Of a stretch of 64,000 nucleotides of DNA, positions 1 through 7,745 are shown piece after piece; the first letter of the stretch is position 1; each line of letters opens with the position of its first letter. A model generated the notes under the pieces. The model saw only the letters and a list, made by a program, of their open reading frames with translations, was not told where the DNA came from and made no database searches. The stretch spans positions 1-64,000 of the forward strand of contig JAGXSC010000078.1 in assembly GCA_018334075.1 (NCBI GenBank), in the 5' to 3' direction. The stretch comes from Actinomycetota bacterium (GTDB lineage Bacteria > Actinomycetota > Coriobacteriia > Anaerosomatales > UBA912). Both the position numbers and the translations under genes were made by a program.

Positions 1-1
1 C

Positions 2-418
2 AAGCTGTTTGAGCATCTTTCCGACCATTTCATACTCTTCGGGGAATGGTGCTATGCCCAGCACTCGGTTTTTTATGACCGTTTGCCGGATTGGTTCCTT
101 GGTTTCGATGTTTATGACAAACGATTTGGCCGATTTCTATCTTCAAAGCGTCGGGATGCTCTCTTTAGGGAAATGTGTGTTGCTCAAGTTCCTGTTCTCG
201 CACTCGGGCACTTCGCATACCCGGAAGTTCAAAAATTCCTATCGACCTCAAAACTCAGTGATCAGCCTGCGGAAGGCATCTATCTCCGATTTAGCCAAGA
301 TGACTGGCTGGCGCAACGGTCCAAACTGGTTCGTCCGGCATTTATCCAGGCTGTGGAGCAGCACTGGTCACGCTCCGCCATCAGGCCAAACCGGCTGACA
401 CTGGAGCTTCAAGGATGA
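2..418 (+). CDS. RNA ligase family protein, C-terminal part (5' end outside window)
   Basis: Reading frame 2 is open from the first bases, so the start lies upstream; 138 residues are visible. LFGEWCYAQHSVFYDRLPDW and GFDVYDK match the region around nucleotidyltransferase motifs III/IIIa of T4 Rnl2/DRB0094-like RNA ligases. AEGIYLRF fits motif IV and SKLVRPAF fits motif V (KxVR), followed by the usual tail with EHW and N-R-L residues. The family seals RNA nicks through a ligase-adenylate; the motif I lysine would be outside the window. The stop codon overlaps the helicase ATG (ATGA), so the two genes are probably co-translated. Family assignment is by motif reading only. Confidence 0.72.
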   Translation, partial: KLFEHLSDHFILFGEWCYAQHSVFYDRLPDWFLGFDVYDKRFGRFLSSKRRDALFREMCVAQVPVLALGHFAYPEVQKFLSTSKLSDQPAEGIYLRFSQDDWLAQRSKLVRPAFIQAVEQHWSRSAIRPNRLTLELQG

Positions 419-3369
419 AATCTCCCAGCGTTGGTCAGGAGTGGCAATACAGCACCGTTCATAACAGCGCATGCAAGGTCATCGAAGAACAGACCTTGTG
501 GGGGCAGGCGGTGTGCCGTGTCTGGTTGCCGAACCAGGACGCGATGGTGCGCGTGCCTCGCTCCGCCTTGCGGCCGCTGAGTGCCGATCTGCAGCCGGAG
601 ATCGAGGCTGGACGCATTGCCTATGTGGCCGCCGCAGCCAAGGTGGCCGAGGTGCTTGAAGGCTCTACCAGCGCCACCGAGGGCCATGTATTGCTGGCTC
701 CCATGGAGTCCAACGTCATTCCGCTGCCTCACCAGATCCGCGCCTTGTCACGGGCCATCTCCGGCGACCGCGTGCGCTACCTGCTGGCCGACGAGGTGGG
801 TCTCGGCAAGACCATCGAGGCCGGGCTGGTCATGCGCGAGCTTAAGCAGCGCGGGCTGGCGCGCCGAACCCTGGTCGTCTCGCCAAAAGGCATCGCCACC
901 CAGTGGGTGGCGGAAATGCAGACCCATTTCAACGAACAGTTCCAACTCGTGCTGGGCGACGATATGGCAACGCTTGGTCGCGTTGCCAGTGCGATGTGCG
1001 AAGTGCGTAGTGCAGTTTCAGAACAAACGCACCTCGCACCGCGCACTCCGCACTTGCGAAGCAATCCTTGGTTGCTTTTTGACCAAGTGATTGTTTCGCT
1101 TGATTCGGTCAAACCCATGGACAAGCGGCGCGGCTGGACGGCCGAGCGCGTTGCCGAATACAACTGCAGCCGGTTCGAGGATCTGATTACCGCTGGTTGG
1201 GATCTGGTGATCGTGGACGAAGCGCACCGCCTGGGCGGCAGCACCGATCAGGTCGCCCGCTACAAGCTCGGCAAGGGGCTGGCGGAGGCCGCGCCCTATG
1301 TGCTGCTCCTTTCGGCTACACCCCATCAGGGGAAGACCGACGCCTTCCATCGCCTGATGAACCTGCTGGACAACGACGCCTTCCCGGACATGGACAGCGT
1401 CTCACGCGACCGGGTGGCTCCGTATGTTATCCGTACTGAGAAGCGCAAGACAATTGATGCCGACGGCAAGCCGCTCTTTAAACCCCGGCGCACGCAGATG
1501 GCCCCGGTGGCCTGGGAGAGCCGTCACCACTTGCAGCGGCTTCTCTACGAAGCGGTGACCGATTATGTCCGCGAGGGCTACAACCAGGCCCTGCGCGAAA
1601 AGAAGCGCCACATCGGCTTTCTGATGATCCTGATGCAGCGCCTGGTGGTCTCCAGCACCCGGGCGATCCGCACCACGCTGGAACGGCGGCTCGCCGCGCT
1701 CAAGGAAGGCGAACAGCAGGTTAGCCTACGCCTGGCGGAACTGGAAAATGGCGTGGATGGATCGGAAAACTTCGACGAGATCTACGACATGGACGGGCAG
1801 GAGCTGCTCGATGAGCTGCTGAAATCCCATGTGTCGGCTCTGCAGAGCGAAGGCAGCCATGTTGAGACCCTGCTCGATGCGGCAGTCCGTTGTGAGCAAG
1901 CTGGCCCCGACGCCAAGGCTGAGGCGCTGATCGAGTGGATCCACAAGCTGCAAGCAGAGGAAAACGAGCCGGATCTAAAGGTGTTGATCTTCACGGAGTT
2001 CGTTCCCACCCAGCAAATGTTGAAGGAATTTCTTGAGGCACGGGGAATCTCTGTGGTCACTCTGAACGGCTCCATGGACATGGAGGAACGTGGGGCAGCA
2101 CAGGATGCCTTTCGCAGATCGCACCGCGTGCTAGTTTCCACCGACGCGGGCGGTGAGGGTCTGAACCTACAGTTCGCTCATGTCGTCATCAACTACGACA
2201 TCCCCTGGAACCCGATGCGGTTGGAGCAGCGTATCGGTCGCGTGGACCGTATCGGCCAGCCAAAAACCGTACAGGCGATCAATTTCGTGCTTGAGGATTC
2301 GGTCGAGTTCCGTGTGCGCGAAGTGCTGGAGCAGAAGCTCTCGGTGATCTTCGAAGAGTTCGGAATCGACAAGACCGGCGACGTCCTCGACTCGGCCCAG
2401 GCCGGTGAGTTGTTCGAGGATGTGTTTGCCTCGGCCATCCTTAATCCTGACGGCATCGAAACCTCCGTCGATCACACGGTGGCCAGGATTCGCGATGAGA
2501 TACAGCAGGTGCGCGAAACCTCCGCCATCTATGGCATCTCGGAAGAGCCGGATGTACAGGCGGCTGAGCGTTTACGCTCCCATCCACTGCCCCACTGGGT
2601 GGAGAGGATGACGGTAGGTTACCTCAATTCGCACGGCGGCGCGGCCAGTCGTAAGCGCTCCTGGTGGGATCTGAATTGGCCGGATGGCCAGGAACATCGC
2701 AAGGCCGTGTTCAACGCCCGGGAAGCGGATCGCCTGACCGACGCAACCCTACTCAACCTCGAAAACACTCGCGTCCGTGGGCTGGCCTTGAACCTGCCGC
2801 AGATCGTGGCAGGCCAGCCATTGCCTTGCGTAACCGTGAGCGGGCTGCCAGCCAGTATCTCCGGGCTCTGGGGGCTCTTTGAGATCCGCCTTCAGGCCGG
2901 AATGCACCAGAAGACAAACCTCCTGCGCATCCCCGTGGTGCGGCGGGGTTATGTCAGTGTGTTCTTGAGCGAGGAAGATAAACTGTTTCTGCCCACAGCC
3001 CGGCATATCTGGGATTCGCTGCAGACAGCGGAAGCCGAGGTGCAGGCAACCCTCGATCAGGATGAATCCGTTGCCGCCCACGAGCGTTTACAGATTGCTG
3101 CCGAACAGGCCGGACAGGAGCTGTTCGAGGCCCTGCAGCAGGCGCACATCGCCTCTATGGCTCGCGAGGAGGAACGCGGAACCGCTTCATTTGCTTCGCG
3201 CCGCAAGGCCATTGAGCGGGTTGGATTGCCGGAGGTGCGGCAATTTAGGCTGTCTCGTTGCGATGCAGACGAATCCGAATGGAGACATGAACTTCAGTCA
3301 GCTCGACAGATCGTGCCTGAAATCCGGCCGCTGTTGATGCTGCGGATCATCAAGGGAGGCGCTCAATGA
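415..3369 (+). CDS. SNF2/DEAH-family helicase-ATPase (DrmD/BrxHII-like)
   Basis: A 984-aa superfamily 2 translocase of the SNF2/RapA type. Visible motifs: DEVGLGKT (Walker A, about 126-133), VDEAH (Walker B, about 267-271), SATP (about 300), LIFTEF (motif IV), STDAGGEGLNL (motif V, about 573) and QRIGRVDRIGQ (motif VI, about 605-615). The C-terminal ~350 residues are charged and unassigned. Similar large helicases are found in DISARM (DrmD) and type 3 BREX (BrxHII). The gene overlaps the RNA ligase upstream and pglZ downstream by 4 bases each, indicating one operon. Oddity: residues about 192-216 are encoded by a GTGCG-rich inverted repeat inserted in frame. Confidence 0.88.
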   Translation: MKSPSVGQEWQYSTVHNSACKVIEEQTLWGQAVCRVWLPNQDAMVRVPRSALRPLSADLQPEIEAGRIAYVAAAAKVAEVLEGSTSATEGHVLLAPMESNVIPLPHQIRALSRAISGDRVRYLLADEVGLGKTIEAGLVMRELKQRGLARRTLVVSPKGIATQWVAEMQTHFNEQFQLVLGDDMATLGRVASAMCEVRSAVSEQTHLAPRTPHLRSNPWLLFDQVIVSLDSVKPMDKRRGWTAERVAEYNCSRFEDLITAGWDLVIVDEAHRLGGSTDQVARYKLGKGLAEAAPYVLLLSATPHQGKTDAFHRLMNLLDNDAFPDMDSVSRDRVAPYVIRTEKRKTIDADGKPLFKPRRTQMAPVAWESRHHLQRLLYEAVTDYVREGYNQALREKKRHIGFLMILMQRLVVSSTRAIRTTLERRLAALKEGEQQVSLRLAELENGVDGSENFDEIYDMDGQELLDELLKSHVSALQSEGSHVETLLDAAVRCEQAGPDAKAEALIEWIHKLQAEENEPDLKVLIFTEFVPTQQMLKEFLEARGISVVTLNGSMDMEERGAAQDAFRRSHRVLVSTDAGGEGLNLQFAHVVINYDIPWNPMRLEQRIGRVDRIGQPKTVQAINFVLEDSVEFRVREVLEQKLSVIFEEFGIDKTGDVLDSAQAGELFEDVFASAILNPDGIETSVDHTVARIRDEIQQVRETSAIYGISEEPDVQAAERLRSHPLPHWVERMTVGYLNSHGGAASRKRSWWDLNWPDGQEHRKAVFNAREADRLTDATLLNLENTRVRGLALNLPQIVAGQPLPCVTVSGLPASISGLWGLFEIRLQAGMHQKTNLLRIPVVRRGYVSVFLSEEDKLFLPTARHIWDSLQTAEAEVQATLDQDESVAAHERLQIAAEQAGQELFEALQQAHIASMAREEERGTASFASRRKAIERVGLPEVRQFRLSRCDADESEWRHELQSARQIVPEIRPLLMLRIIKGGAQ
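991..1058. repeat. In-frame GTGCG-rich inverted repeat (REP/MITE-like) inside the helicase gene
   Basis: The left arm at 996-1013 reads as GTGCG/AAGTGCG/TAGTGC units. The right arm at 1041-1058 is its imperfect reverse complement (GCGCACTCCGCACTTGCG). About 27 bases separate them. It falls between motifs Ia and II of the helicase and encodes a low-complexity segment (MCEVRSAV ... APRTPHLRS) between LGRVAS and NPWLLFDQV. The reading frame is kept. Such palindromes are usually dispersed extragenic repeats; only this copy was noticed in the window. Confidence 0.5.
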
Positions 3370-5360
3370 ATAGTTGGCGAGACGCCATCCTGAGCGATTT
3401 TGTACCCAACGTCAGCAAGTTGACCCTGGTCGCAGATCCTGATGGTCTGCTGACCGAGGAGAAGCTGGCATTGGAGCTTCTAGGGCGCGGGTTCGACCTA
3501 ATTGAGTTTAGTGACTCGGTCGAATTCAGATACGCCTATGAGTCCAGGTACCGCTCGATCTGGGACCGGGGCGAACACACCGATCTGGTGGTGATTCTCA
3601 GGTTGCAAGGTGCCGATCTGGAATCCCTGCCATACGATCTGCTCCAGGCGGGCCGGAAACTATCGTTCAACTTGGGGGATCTCTTTCCCAACCTGAGCTA
3701 TCCGGTCATTGAAAAGCTCGACAGGAGCTTGCTGGATTCGCTTTTTGAGGCTCAGCGCAAGGCGCCACCAGATCGCATGGGCGACAACGCAACCAAGGAT
3801 TTCATTCTCCGTCATGTGTTCGGCATTGCGGCGGAGCTGATTAGGGGCGAGGTTGAGCTGCTTCCTGCCCTGCTGCGCCTGCACTACGGCAAGCTTCAGC
3901 TACCGTTGATACTGGCCGAGCGGCTCATCCAGGTTCTCAAGGGGCATGATAGGTTCAAAACTTGGCCGCTCTCGGAAATCATTCCGGACGATGAAGCCTT
4001 CTTCGCCTTTTTGCAGGAACGCTGGCCGCTATTTCTTTCCAGGCTCGGCAGCGCCAATCAGGTGCGGGAAGATTCGCCGGAATATGGCCTCAAGTATCCC
4101 GGCCCTGATAGTCTGCCACTCGACCACCAGGACATTAGGGTTTACATCGATAACCTGTTCCTGGAGGGGAAACTTACCCCTGTCGAGGCCAAAGGCATTG
4201 AAGTGGATGCCGGGTCCTGGGTTCGAAGCGGCATCGCCACGTCCGGCGTGGACGATGACGAGCTGAGGATCTCCCGCTTGTTTGACCTTGTTGAGAAGGA
4301 GCTGCCCACTGCGGAAGCGCGTTACTTGGATTGGACCGCCTTTGCATTGAAATGGGCTGAGCTGTCTTCGCTGGTTCATTGTGGCAATAGCACCGAGTAT
4401 CAGAATCGCCTCAGAGAAATCGGCGATGCACTGAACACGACCTTTGCCGGCTGGTTGGCTGATCACTACTCCAGTCTGATCAATTTGCCGCCGAACAATC
4501 CGGCCATGCTGCACCATGTGCCGCGTCGCCTGGCTCGGGATATCGAGGATTCCGGCAGTGGCCGTGCAGCGCTGATCGTGGTCGATGGTCTGGCCCTGGA
4601 TCAGTGGGTGACCATGCGCCAGCTTCTGCAAAAGCAGGATTCCAATCTGGTTATGCGCGAATCCGCGACCTTCGCCTGGATTCCGACGCTGACATCGGTA
4701 TCGCGACAATCGATCTTTTCGGGCAAGGCACCGCTCTATTTCCCGTCATCCATCAATTCGACCAACAGTGAAGAGAAGCTTTGGAGGAAGTTCTGGGAAG
4801 GCTATGGCTTGTCTCGGCTGGAGGTTGTCTACAAGCGCGGCCTTGGCGACGGCGATGCTGCCGGCACCCTCGACTCCGCAACCCACCCGGGGAAGACCAA
4901 GGTGGTGGGGCTGGTTGTGGACAAGGTCGACAAGATCATGCACGGCATGCAACTCGGCTCGCCCGGGATGCATAACCAGATCAAGCAGTGGTGCGAAGGT
5001 GGGTTCCTAGCAGCCCTAGTCGGCCAACTGCTGGATTACGGCTATGAGGTTTGGCTGACGGCCGATCATGGCAACATCCAATGTGACGGCAAAGGCCGCC
5101 CATCCGAAGGTGTGATTGCCGAGACTCGCGGCGAGAGGGTTCGTGTCTATCCCACGCCGGAGCTCCGCGCCCAGGTGGCGGGGGCATTTCCATTTGCCCA
5201 CGAGTGGCAGCCGATTGGATTGCCAGCAGATTATTTCCCACTGGTGGCTGGCGGCCGCGACGCATTCGTGAACCCGGGAGATGTCATCGTAGGTCACGGC
5301 GGTGCAGCCATTGAAGAAGTCATCGTGCCCCTTGTGAAGTTTGAAAGGAGAGCACGGTGA
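3366..5360 (+). CDS. pglZ: PglZ-domain protein (alkaline phosphatase superfamily)
   Basis: A 664-aa protein whose C-terminal half carries the PglZ/alkaline-phosphatase fold: IVVDGLALDQW with metal-binding Asp at about 407, TADHGN with Asp/His at about 567-568, and GHGGAAIEEVIVPLVKF with His at about 644 near the C terminus. PglZ is the hallmark of Pgl/BREX phage-exclusion systems and also occurs in two-component-linked proteins; its biochemical role is poorly understood. The N-terminal ~380 residues look helical and are unassigned. The gene overlaps the helicase stop (ATGA) and is followed immediately by the next gene at a TGATG junction. Position and neighbours match the brxHII-pglZ-brxA order of type 3 BREX. 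Confidence 0.88.
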   Translation: MNSWRDAILSDFVPNVSKLTLVADPDGLLTEEKLALELLGRGFDLIEFSDSVEFRYAYESRYRSIWDRGEHTDLVVILRLQGADLESLPYDLLQAGRKLSFNLGDLFPNLSYPVIEKLDRSLLDSLFEAQRKAPPDRMGDNATKDFILRHVFGIAAELIRGEVELLPALLRLHYGKLQLPLILAERLIQVLKGHDRFKTWPLSEIIPDDEAFFAFLQERWPLFLSRLGSANQVREDSPEYGLKYPGPDSLPLDHQDIRVYIDNLFLEGKLTPVEAKGIEVDAGSWVRSGIATSGVDDDELRISRLFDLVEKELPTAEARYLDWTAFALKWAELSSLVHCGNSTEYQNRLREIGDALNTTFAGWLADHYSSLINLPPNNPAMLHHVPRRLARDIEDSGSGRAALIVVDGLALDQWVTMRQLLQKQDSNLVMRESATFAWIPTLTSVSRQSIFSGKAPLYFPSSINSTNSEEKLWRKFWEGYGLSRLEVVYKRGLGDGDAAGTLDSATHPGKTKVVGLVVDKVDKIMHGMQLGSPGMHNQIKQWCEGGFLAALVGQLLDYGYEVWLTADHGNIQCDGKGRPSEGVIAETRGERVRVYPTPELRAQVAGAFPFAHEWQPIGLPADYFPLVAGGRDAFVNPGDVIVGHGGAAIEEVIVPLVKFERRAR

Positions 5361-6121
5361 TGGGCAAAAGACATGAAGCCATTGGCATCAAGCAGGCTAT
5401 CCGTTTCGAGTGGATACAGAAAGCACCCAATCTGCTGTTGGCGGGGCTCGACGCCAAAACCATCCGCCAGGAGCTGAATGAGTTCCTCGCGGACAGAAAA
5501 GGCAACGGCTCAGAGGGCGAACGAAGCGATCAGACCCGGACATTTGTCGTCAACAATCTGATGAAGATATGGGTCTCTCCTGACCCCGAGCTGATTCCAT
5601 TCCGGGATGCCTCGCTGGCGTTTCTGCGGGAAAACCCGTCCATGGCTCTGGTGGTCCACTGGGGGATGATCTCGGCTGTCTACCCCTTCTGGTTCAATGT
5701 GGCCCGGCAGACTGGCCGCTTGTTGGCCTTGCAGGATCAGGTGACCCAGGCGCAGATCATCAATCGCATGAAGGAACAGTATGGCGACCGGCAAACTATT
5801 TTTCGATATGGTCGGTACGTATTACGATCGTTTGTGGCATGGGGTGTATTGCAGGATTCCGAGGCAAAAGGCTGCTACGAGAAGGCCGCTCCTGTGAGCA
5901 TTGTCGAGCCAAACCTGGCCATCATGATGCTCGAGTCCGCACTCCTGGCCACCCCGGAGGCCAAGGGCGCACTGGGTCTGCTTCTAAACAACCCGGCATT
6001 CTTCCCATTCCAGCTTCCAACGATGACCGGTGATTTTGTGTCCCAGCGCAGTGAACGGATCGATGTGATTCGCTATGGACTGGACGATGAGCTGTTGAAG
6101 TTGAAGGATCAGCAAAAATGA
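5360..6121 (+). CDS. Unrecognised ~253-aa protein of the PglZ operon, possible BrxA-like winged-helix protein
   Basis: I do not recognise this protein from sequence alone. It begins with KRHEAIGIKQAIRFEW, contains a helical middle with FRDASLAFLRENP and HWGMISAVYPFWF, and has a segment around RMKEQYGDRQTIFRYGRYVL-RSFVAWGVLQD that could form a winged helix. In type 3 BREX the gene after pglZ is brxA (DUF1819, a DNA-binding winged-helix protein), so this position suggests an equivalent. That is inference from order. A GTG at 5357 is an equally possible start; AAGGAG at 5345-5350 serves both. The stop overlaps the ATG of a further, truncated ORF. Confidence 0.7.
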   Translation: MGKRHEAIGIKQAIRFEWIQKAPNLLLAGLDAKTIRQELNEFLADRKGNGSEGERSDQTRTFVVNNLMKIWVSPDPELIPFRDASLAFLRENPSMALVVHWGMISAVYPFWFNVARQTGRLLALQDQVTQAQIINRMKEQYGDRQTIFRYGRYVLRSFVAWGVLQDSEAKGCYEKAAPVSIVEPNLAIMMLESALLATPEAKGALGLLLNNPAFFPFQLPTMTGDFVSQRSERIDVIRYGLDDELLKLKDQQK

Positions 6122-6210
6122 ACATAGCCACCGAACAGATTCCGAGCCCAGCTCGACTCGCCAAGCTCGTTGTCTTTTCTTCACCGCGAACATATAATGC
6201 TGGCAGGTAA
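6118..6210 (+). pseudogene. Truncated fifth gene of the PglZ operon (N-terminal codons only)
   Basis: An ATG at 6118 overlaps the preceding stop as ATGA, exactly like the other junctions of this operon. It opens MNIATEQIPSPARLAKL, a plausible N terminus of an operon protein, but stops after 30 codons. A strong promoter starts at 6170 within the frame, so the last dozen codons (VVFSSPRTYNAGR) probably belong to resident DNA. I read this as the 5' stub of a gene cut off where the foreign module meets the chromosome, with the junction between about 6150 and 6172. Confidence 0.5.
6170..6198 (+). promoter_or_regulatory. Sigma-70-type promoter at the module/chromosome boundary
   Basis: TTGTCT (6170-6175), a 17-base spacer and a consensus TATAAT (6193-6198). 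It precedes the small ORF at 6234 and its strong Shine-Dalgarno, so it probably drives the 6234-7670 genes. Confidence 0.65.
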
Positions 6211-6233
6211 TTTTTCCTGAGGAGGAGACGTAG

Positions 6234-6362
6234 ATGGACGAGCAAGCAGTGGCCCAGACCTTGACAGAGGAGAGCTCGGGCTCCTTGCAGGATCACACTT
6301 GTACCGCGGTCATCGACGATATTGTTGCGCAGACTTCCGAAGACGCCTGGGACGCGGAGTAG
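6234..6362 (+). CDS. Small acidic 42-aa protein or leader peptide
   Basis: ATG at 6234 follows a GGAGGAG Shine-Dalgarno at ideal spacing and lies 36 bases downstream of a consensus -10 box, so translation is likely. The product has 42 residues, is strongly acidic (many Asp/Glu, one Cys, one Trp, no Lys or Arg) and ends AWDAE. No family recognised. It immediately precedes a URO-D-like gene that lacks a good ribosome binding site. It could be a small regulatory protein, a translational leader, or the N terminus of the downstream gene separated by a frameshift; the last is the least natural, because acidic extensions are unusual in that family. Confidence 0.55.
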   Translation: MDEQAVAQTLTEESSGSLQDHTCTAVIDDIVAQTSEDAWDAE

Positions 6363-6408
6363 TCATAGCAGGCTGCTTCCTGGCACTTCCAGCTCACGCG
6401 CACGATCG

Positions 6409-7245
6409 TTGACGCATATCTTGCCGCCTGTCGGCTTTACATTCCTTCCACTGCTGGCAGTCGAGGCTCTAAGGTGGGGCCGAGGTTCCGCGCCGTCGCT
6501 TTATGCGGCCGCTTGCAAGCGTCTCGATCTTGACTTTGTGTTTTTGCCGGCGTCTGAACCTTGGGCTAAGGACGCCATCGATTGTGTCATCGCAGCGGGA
6601 ACCGCCCCATTTTGGGTGGTAAGCGGGCCTTTTGGCGCGGTGGCGAACCGGGATGGCTGGATTGAGTCCCTCCGCGCGACCGAATCAAATCCCCAGATGA
6701 TCGCCGGCCAGATGGATGCCGTCATGCCGGACCTGCTCGAACAGGCGCTAAGCGGCGCTCGGCTCGGCGCGGCAGCTATAGTTATCGCCGAGGATGTGGC
6801 CGGGGCAAACGGCCCCCTGCTCGCTCCCGACTTCGTTCTTCGCGAACTCGTGCCCAGAGCCGGCCGGCTGGCCGCGATCGCGCACAGCCATTCGGTAGCG
6901 AGCGTGTTTCATTCGGATGGCGATGTGCGATTCGCGCTTCCCGCACTAAAGCAGCAGGGATTTTCAGCGGTGCACCCTGGCGGACTTTGCCACTCCGACT
7001 TCGAAGATTTTACCCGCGAAGCCGCCCTGTTGGATCTTGCGGTTCTCGGCGGTATTGACGGCGAGACACTGCGTTCGCAGGATTTTTCGCCACAAAAGAT
7101 AAGTGATCGACTCTTGGCTTTGACGCGGTGCGGTAAAGTGCTGATAGCCGATGACGGCGGTATGACCGGCGCCGAAGAACTTGTGAATTTTGAGATTTTT
7201 CTGCACGCTTGGCGTGCGACTCAAAGAGATGAGGAGGCGAAGTGA
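6409..7245 (+). CDS. Uroporphyrinogen decarboxylase (URO-D)-like / methylcobamide methyltransferase-like protein
   Basis: The body shows a URO-D-type barrel: PVGFTFLPLLAVEALRWG near the N terminus, APFWVVSGPFG, VIAEDVAG, the characteristic VFHSDGDVRFALPAL-KQQGFSAVHP segment, LAVLGGIDGETL and GKVLIADDGG near the end. The family includes heme-pathway decarboxylases and MtaA-like corrinoid methyltransferases; this divergent member is probably not HemE, and its substrate is unknown. The frame is open from a TTG at 6322, but the first ~29 codons there overlap the small ORF and look non-coding, so TTG 6409 is chosen tentatively. No clear Shine-Dalgarno. The stop overlaps the GTG of the next gene. 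Confidence 0.68.
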   Translation: MTHILPPVGFTFLPLLAVEALRWGRGSAPSLYAAACKRLDLDFVFLPASEPWAKDAIDCVIAAGTAPFWVVSGPFGAVANRDGWIESLRATESNPQMIAGQMDAVMPDLLEQALSGARLGAAAIVIAEDVAGANGPLLAPDFVLRELVPRAGRLAAIAHSHSVASVFHSDGDVRFALPALKQQGFSAVHPGGLCHSDFEDFTREAALLDLAVLGGIDGETLRSQDFSPQKISDRLLALTRCGKVLIADDGGMTGAEELVNFEIFLHAWRATQRDEEAK

Positions 7246-7670
7246 GCAAGTTCGCTCATTTTGAAGCCAAAGGGCCCGCGACTCTTGACAGGGCTCGATA
7301 CGCGCAAGGCATCGACGCCGTAGCGGCGCTGATCGTGGCGGTGTTGCTGTTTCCGTTCCCAACAGTAAGGGCTTCTGTGGCCTTACCGGTTTTTGTGGCA
7401 TCGATTATCGTGACCATCCTGGTGATCTACCTGTTGTACTTGACGCTGTTTCTTTCTGTTTGGGGGCGCACGCCGGGTATGTACCTCATGGATCTCGGGA
7501 TCGACCCGCGTCCAGTCGGGGTCGTCGCCTCGATAAAGTGGTCTTTGGCGATGTTGGCAGGTTTTGTACCCGGATTCTTCTCCAGTGCGATCCTGGATCC
7601 GGCAACCGGCTGGGCCGCGAGGTTTTCTCGGCTCGAAACGGTGAGCACCAGCACGCCCAGACAATCTTGA
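7242..7670 (+). CDS. RDD-family membrane protein
   Basis: 142 residues with hydrophobic segments at about 25-42 and 46-70 and a further one near 100-118. WGRTPGMYLMDLGID is the typical second half of an RDD domain, and RARYAQGIDAVAALIVA the first. RDD proteins are small membrane proteins, some linked to ion or compatible-solute transport; no role can be assigned here. GTG start at 7242 overlaps the upstream stop and has GAGGAGG upstream, so it is translationally coupled to the URO-D-like gene. Confidence 0.75.
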   Translation: MSKFAHFEAKGPATLDRARYAQGIDAVAALIVAVLLFPFPTVRASVALPVFVASIIVTILVIYLLYLTLFLSVWGRTPGMYLMDLGIDPRPVGVVASIKWSLAMLAGFVPGFFSSAILDPATGWAARFSRLETVSTSTPRQS

Positions 7671-7745
7671 GACAAGCCGAGGGTTTATCTGTTCCGCACT
7701 AGTGTCTCGTGCTACGATTTGGCTTTGGAGTGAAAGGATCCACAC

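Noticed and set aside
2-6121. Complete BREX type 3 locus
   Set aside because: Only the helicase-pglZ-third-gene end is visible; no brxC, brxF or pglX is in the window and the upstream neighbour is an RNA ligase, so the full system cannot be claimed.
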